From an uncultured Lachnospiraceae bacterium (GTDB taxonomy: Bacteria > Bacillota > Clostridia > Lachnospirales > Lachnospiraceae), in the NCBI GenBank assembly GCA_934376945.1, contig CAKRPI010000087.1, forward strand, positions 1-8,483: a stretch of 8,483 nt of DNA. Reading direction: 5' to 3'. The notes beneath the pieces are model-generated. The model searched no databases, was not told the DNA's origin, and saw only the letters and a program-made list of their open reading frames with translations. The translations under genes and the position numbers were made by a program. Shown here in pieces: positions 5,326 through 8,483 of this stretch. Within the stretch, counting starts at the first letter, position 1, and each line of letters opens with the position of its first letter.

Positions 5326-6650
5326 ATCATCTGCTCCAGCCGATTCTTGAATTTACCGTTATTCTTCCAGGCACACTGCTTGCATATCTTCCGGTAAAGC
5401 CTTATTTAAAGCAGAATCCCCGACGTCTTGCCGCATGGATGGTTCCACTCCTCATACTTATTTGCCTGACTGCCGGTACTGTATGCTGTTCTTTGCAGCT
5501 TCGAACGGCCCCTGTGCTCTTTTGTCTTTTGCCGTGTCTTATCTTTCTGTACCATAAAACATTAATGATCTCCATGTGGAAATCCGGCAATATTGCACTG
5601 GCCATCTGCGCAGTCTTCGCCTGCGTCAATAATCTTTCCAAGGTAATTAATACACTTCTGGTCACAAGCCGTGATTTTCTGGAAAACAGCCTGTATTTCG
5701 AGCCATGCACCGGCCTCATTTACAATCTCATCTGCATACTTTTTGTTGCAGCTGCCTGGTATCCGGCCACACATTCTGTCCGAACTATGATCGAGGATAA
5801 AAATCTTGCACAGACCTGGTACATTTTCTGGATACTTCCGCTTATTTCTATCGCTTTAAATTGCTTTATAGTGCCGAAATATTCCAGAGCCTTTTATAAC
5901 AGCAATATTTTACACAGTTATATTGCAATCATTCTTTTCCTCTTTATTATTTTGATTCTGTTTTATGCCATGTTTTTTCTGATGGCAGACAGCCTGAATC
6001 GAAATGCACACCTTCAGCAGGAAAATCAGCTGCTTTCCATGCAGCGAGCAAGATATGACACGCTCCGCACAGCAATTGAAGAAACCAGACAGGCACGTCA
6101 TGATATGCGCCATCATTTTCTCCAGCTGTCCTCTATGGCAGATCAGGGAAATCTGAATAAAATAAAAGAATACCTCAGCAACGCAGTCGACAGAATACCA
6201 AGCTTTGACTTTCACTTTTGTGAAAATCAGGCTGCCGACAGTGTTATCGGATATTACTGCACCCTCACACGCAACGAGGGTATCCCATTTCGTGCACAGA
6301 TTCATCTGCCGGCACAACTTGCCATCGATGAAATGGATCTTTGTCTCATTCTTTCCAATCTTCTGGAAAACGCGTTTGAAGCCAGTCTAAAAACAGATAA
6401 ATCAAAACAGCAAATTACGATCATGGTCTATCCACCCTTTGACCATCTTCTCCTGATTCAGGTTGAAAATGCCTTTAACGGCAGTATTCATCAGAAGAAC
6501 GGAATTTTTCAATCCTCCAAAAGAAAGGCAGATGGAATCGGAATCCAATCTGTCCGCCGGATTGCAGAAAAAAATGGCGGTACAGCCGTTTTCTCCTGTG
6601 AAGATCATATTTTTACAGCTAAAATCATGCTGCGCACGGTTCCTCAATAA
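5322..6650 (+). CDS. Membrane sensor histidine kinase, GHKL/AgrC-like (HPK10 type)
   Basis: This 442-residue kinase is the partner of the preceding LytTR regulator: its ATG overlaps the regulator stop as ATGA (5322-5325). The N-terminal half has about six or seven hydrophobic segments (near 8-23, 38-57, 62-77, 89-105, 130-148, 166-184 and 199-221), as in AgrC and ComD peptide receptors. A short helix follows, then the phosphorylation box with His260 in RQARHDMRHH. The ATPase part shows the N-box SNLLENAFEAS (Asn346 and Asn350) and the G-box DGIGIQSVRRIAEKNGG (405-420). AAAGGGGG at 5307-5313 is well placed for the ATG at 5322; the in-frame GTG at 5313 would sit inside that site. No peptide pheromone precursor or AgrB-like processing enzyme is visible in the window, so the signal is unknown. 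Confidence 0.92.
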   Translation: MNHLLQPILEFTVILPGTLLAYLPVKPYLKQNPRRLAAWMVPLLILICLTAGTVCCSLQLRTAPVLFCLLPCLIFLYHKTLMISMWKSGNIALAICAVFACVNNLSKVINTLLVTSRDFLENSLYFEPCTGLIYNLICILFVAAAWYPATHSVRTMIEDKNLAQTWYIFWILPLISIALNCFIVPKYSRAFYNSNILHSYIAIILFLFIILILFYAMFFLMADSLNRNAHLQQENQLLSMQRARYDTLRTAIEETRQARHDMRHHFLQLSSMADQGNLNKIKEYLSNAVDRIPSFDFHFCENQAADSVIGYYCTLTRNEGIPFRAQIHLPAQLAIDEMDLCLILSNLLENAFEASLKTDKSKQQITIMVYPPFDHLLLIQVENAFNGSIHQKNGIFQSSKRKADGIGIQSVRRIAEKNGGTAVFSCEDHIFTAKIMLRTVPQ

Positions 6651-6800
6651 TTCACAGCATGCAGCACTTCATTTCTGTAGTATGTACCGGCAAATACTAT
6701 CCCGGCAGTCTTACCGCAGCTGCATCAGTACTCCGCACATTTGAACGCGGCCGCTTTGCAAAGCAAAACGGCCGCAATTGAACCTGATCAAATAAATCCC
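6651..6800. other. Convergent intergenic gap with a strong GC-rich hairpin (6747-6775)
   Basis: Between the kinase and the GGDEF gene lies a hairpin with 7-bp outer arms GCGGCCG (6747-6753) and CGGCCGC (6769-6775) and inner arms TTTGC/GCAAA around an AAA loop. On the minus strand the single mismatch becomes a U-G pair, giving 13 bp in a row. Neither side has the T-run of a classic terminator, but its place between converging genes suggests it ends or stabilises both transcripts. TTGAAC occurs directly repeated at both sides (6741-6746 and 6778-6783). The remainder, 6651-6740, shows nothing clear. Confidence 0.5.
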
Positions 6801-8213
6801 CTATTTTTTATCCCTGCCATTTTTTCGGTAAAACTCTTTTTTCTCTTCATACATAGCTTTATCAGCTTCTTTGGCAAGATCTTCTATCGAATATCCCGCA
6901 AAATCGTCCGAAAGAGCATACCCGGCAGAAAGACTCAGCTTTCTTGCTTTAACACCGGACCATGACTGTATGATCCGCTTCAGCTCTGTCAGGGTTTCTT
7001 CCGCCTGCGCTTTTTTCATAGTTCCTACAACAATAAACTCATCTCCGCCAACGCGAAATGTCTTCCCCATCCTGCCAACTACCTTAGTAATACACTGAGC
7101 CGCGCCACAGATCAATTCATCCCCCGCTTCATGTCCAAGAGTGTCATTCACCGCCTTCAACCCATTGATATCCATCACAAATACCACAAGATTATCCGGA
7201 ATATGATCTGCGTATGACTCAATTACATCATTATATGCAAAACGGCTAAATACTCCTGTCAGTGCATCAATTGAAATCTTTACACTCTGCTCAGTTATTT
7301 TTTCATTCATTTTTATCTGTCTTGTAATATGAAACTCAGTGATCCAACGAATAATTATACCCACAATTTCAAACAGACAACCAAAAGCACATAATAACTG
7401 AACTAAAAAATTTGTCATATTGATATAAGAAGATCTGGGAAGTTCGATCCCCTGAAGCTGAAGTTCTCCAAAAATTTTCTTACGCAAATACATAATACAA
7501 AGAATTCCTATTACACCTGCAGCAATTTTCGCATAGTGGAATATCCTTTGATAACCGCCCTTCTGTGTCGAAGGAGTATCCTCACACAAACACAGACAAG
7601 ACAGATAGTCCCTGATTTTTTGCCTCGATAGAAAATAATGCACACCACAGCAGGCGATTGCACTTAAAGCATAAGACAGCCAATCTTGAAACATTGGGAG
7701 CGAAAACAGGTTTGGTGCCAGCTCCCGGTAGACCATTGGGACAAAAATATAGCATATCGCAAGAATAATAAAACCATGTAAAAAGGTACTCAGGATTGCA
7801 AGCAGCGCAATTCCAAAATAAATATGCTTACGCTGCTTACGAAAATAAAGCCCAAAAACAAAACCGGAAGCAACCGCAAACAACATCCTGGCCACTGCAA
7901 GCATACATGATATCACCGGCTTTCCACTGGCAAACGGAGAAAACAGCCGATCTAATGCAGCTGTCGAAAACGAGCCAATCCACATAGATGTCAGTGCAAA
8001 TACGCACACTACCGGTACACTTCCTTCTATGCCAAAAATCATCGCAGCAACAATGACAAGAATGTGCAATGTAGTCGTCGATACCAGCGGGAATTCAATA
8101 TAGCCAAGGTAGGAAAATGCAAAAACCGCTTCTAAGGCCATTAGCGCAAACACAATCTCATGTGTTTTTCGTTTTGTAAGCGCAACACCATACAATTGAT
8201 TAAAGCGTTTCAT
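6801..8213 (-). CDS. Membrane diguanylate cyclase (GGDEF) with ECF-transporter S-component-like sensor region
   Basis: This 470-residue protein should make cyclic di-GMP from two GTP at the membrane. The GGDEF domain (about 312-466) has DALTGVFSR at 316-324, the metal-binding Asp348 in MDINGLKAVND and an intact GGDEF at 389-393. The upstream inhibitory RxxD site is missing (GRMGK there). The N-terminal region (about 19-195) has about six hydrophobic segments. It reads like an S component of ECF vitamin transporters: a GYIEFPLVSTTTLHI stretch near 37-51, a TSMWIG turn, LFSPFASGKP near 90-99 and an AVARMLFAVASGF helix near 106-118. A cysteine-rich linker (LSCLCLC, 204-210) and two more membrane segments (about 228-245 and 266-290) lead into the cyclase. 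The ATG at 8213 has only a weak GAAAGA-like site, so translation may be modest. No ECF ATPase or T subunit is nearby. The cyclase call is firm; the S-component likeness is from motif recognition. Confidence 0.9.
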   Translation of the reverse strand: MKRFNQLYGVALTKRKTHEIVFALMALEAVFAFSYLGYIEFPLVSTTTLHILVIVAAMIFGIEGSVPVVCVFALTSMWIGSFSTAALDRLFSPFASGKPVISCMLAVARMLFAVASGFVFGLYFRKQRKHIYFGIALLAILSTFLHGFIILAICYIFVPMVYRELAPNLFSLPMFQDWLSYALSAIACCGVHYFLSRQKIRDYLSCLCLCEDTPSTQKGGYQRIFHYAKIAAGVIGILCIMYLRKKIFGELQLQGIELPRSSYINMTNFLVQLLCAFGCLFEIVGIIIRWITEFHITRQIKMNEKITEQSVKISIDALTGVFSRFAYNDVIESYADHIPDNLVVFVMDINGLKAVNDTLGHEAGDELICGAAQCITKVVGRMGKTFRVGGDEFIVVGTMKKAQAEETLTELKRIIQSWSGVKARKLSLSAGYALSDDFAGYSIEDLAKEADKAMYEEKKEFYRKNGRDKK

Positions 8214-8263
8214 AACTTTTTCATCTTTCTGTCGTAAATAAGAATCCGTCTCCTGATTTTCTG

Positions 8264-8292
8264 ATTATACTGAAGCTGTCGAGATCTGAAGA
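8264..8292 (-). promoter_or_regulatory. Probable promoter of the GGDEF gene
   Basis: On the minus strand a perfect TATAAT (complement of 8264-8269) is preceded after 17 bp by a weak -35, TCTTCA (complement of 8287-8292). The leader would be about 45 nt. The -35 lies within the loop of the hairpin at 8275-8303. Confidence 0.5.
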
Positions 8293-8303
8293 TTCCCGAC
8301 AGC
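8275..8303 (-). terminator. Hairpin after the MATE gene, possible terminator
   Basis: Perfect 7-bp arms GCTGTCG (8275-8281) and CGACAGC (8297-8303) enclose a 15-nt loop and start 8 bp past the MATE stop codon. There is no T-run afterwards on the minus strand, so termination may be weak. It overlaps the promoter of the next gene. Confidence 0.4.
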
Positions 8304-8310
8304 CCCATGA

Positions 8311-8483
8311 TCAATCAAAATCTCTGGTAATATTTGTAAGCCATTTGCCTCTGAAATAGTGAATGAATACCACAGGCATTTTTTCGAACTCATCCAAAGT
8401 CATTACAAAGTATACCCAGACAGGCGGCAGTTTTAAAACATATGCTGCAAGGAAAGTGAGAGGAACCGCAACAATCCACATAA
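8311..8483 (-). CDS. MATE-family efflux transporter (partial, C-terminal 56 residues)
   Basis: The open frame runs in from the right edge of the window and stops with TGA at 8313-8311. It contains two hydrophobic stretches: WIVAVPLTFLAAYVL, then VWVYFVM leading into TLDEFEKMPVVF. It ends in HYFRGKWLTNITRDFD. This pattern, a late membrane helix with a VP turn, an acidic residue-lysine pair in the last helix and a terminal GKW-N-T motif, is what I recognise from the C-termini of Clostridial MATE (NorM/DinF-like) drug/sodium antiporters, which are usually about 450 residues. The start and most of the protein lie outside the window. It is on the same strand as the GGDEF gene, 97 bp upstream, but the hairpin and TATAAT between them suggest separate transcription. 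The reading frame is clear; the family call rests on a short segment. Confidence 0.72.
   Translation of the reverse strand, partial: MWIVAVPLTFLAAYVLKLPPVWVYFVMTLDEFEKMPVVFIHYFRGKWLTNITRDFD

Noticed and set aside
1..8483. CRISPR array, tRNA or rRNA
   Set aside because: No regularly spaced repeats, cloverleaf sequence or rRNA-like stretch was seen on either strand.

Overview
The window looks like chromosomal DNA from an anaerobic gut Firmicute, most likely a Lachnospiraceae (Roseburia/Blautia-like) genome. This rests on strong AGGAGG-type ribosome binding sites, moderate GC content, and a recognisable set of proteins: an MsmK/UgpC-type sugar ABC ATPase, a 'VLDLEWNQ' DEDDh exonuclease, a DacF-like carboxypeptidase, a LytTR/GHKL two-component pair, a GGDEF protein and a MATE transporter. 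This is recognition from memory of families, not a database match. No phage, insertion sequence, CRISPR array, tRNA or rRNA is visible.

Layout, left to right. (1) 1-364, minus: N-terminal third of a sugar ABC transporter ATPase, cut by the window edge. (2) 365-761: a long divergent intergenic region with two inverted repeats and a good sigma-A promoter for the next gene. (3) 762-1697, plus: DEDDh 3'-5' exonuclease with a C-terminal cysteine cluster, ending in a near-perfect bidirectional terminator (1696-1723). (4) 1750-4215, minus: a probable two-gene operon of a DacF-like D,D-carboxypeptidase followed by a small tyrosine-recombinase-fold protein whose catalytic set is partly replaced. (5) 4216-4602: a dense regulatory region between divergent genes. 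It holds the dacF-like promoter and, just upstream on the same strand, a well-formed promoter-to-terminator unit that predicts a structured RNA of about 114 nt (4268-4381), either a free-standing small RNA or an attenuated leader. It also holds an extended -10 promoter facing the other way. (6) 4603-6650, plus: a LytTR response regulator and a GHKL histidine kinase, overlapping by ATGA. (7) 6651-6800: convergent gap with a strong hairpin. (8) 6801-8213, minus: a diguanylate cyclase whose membrane input domain resembles the substrate-binding S component of ECF vitamin transporters. (9) 8311-8483, minus: the C-terminal end of a MATE-family efflux protein, cut by the window edge.

What links the genes. 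The central part concerns the envelope and signalling: peptidoglycan trimming by the DacF-like enzyme, a membrane kinase with a LytTR regulator, and a membrane-bound c-di-GMP synthase. The dacF-like gene and the lytTR gene diverge from one 387-bp region. Their promoters share the 10-mer TATACTAAAG, so joint control is possible but not shown. The observations most worth following up are the predicted RNA at 4268-4381, the ECF-S-like/GGDEF fusion and the recombinase-fold protein lacking two usual catalytic residues.
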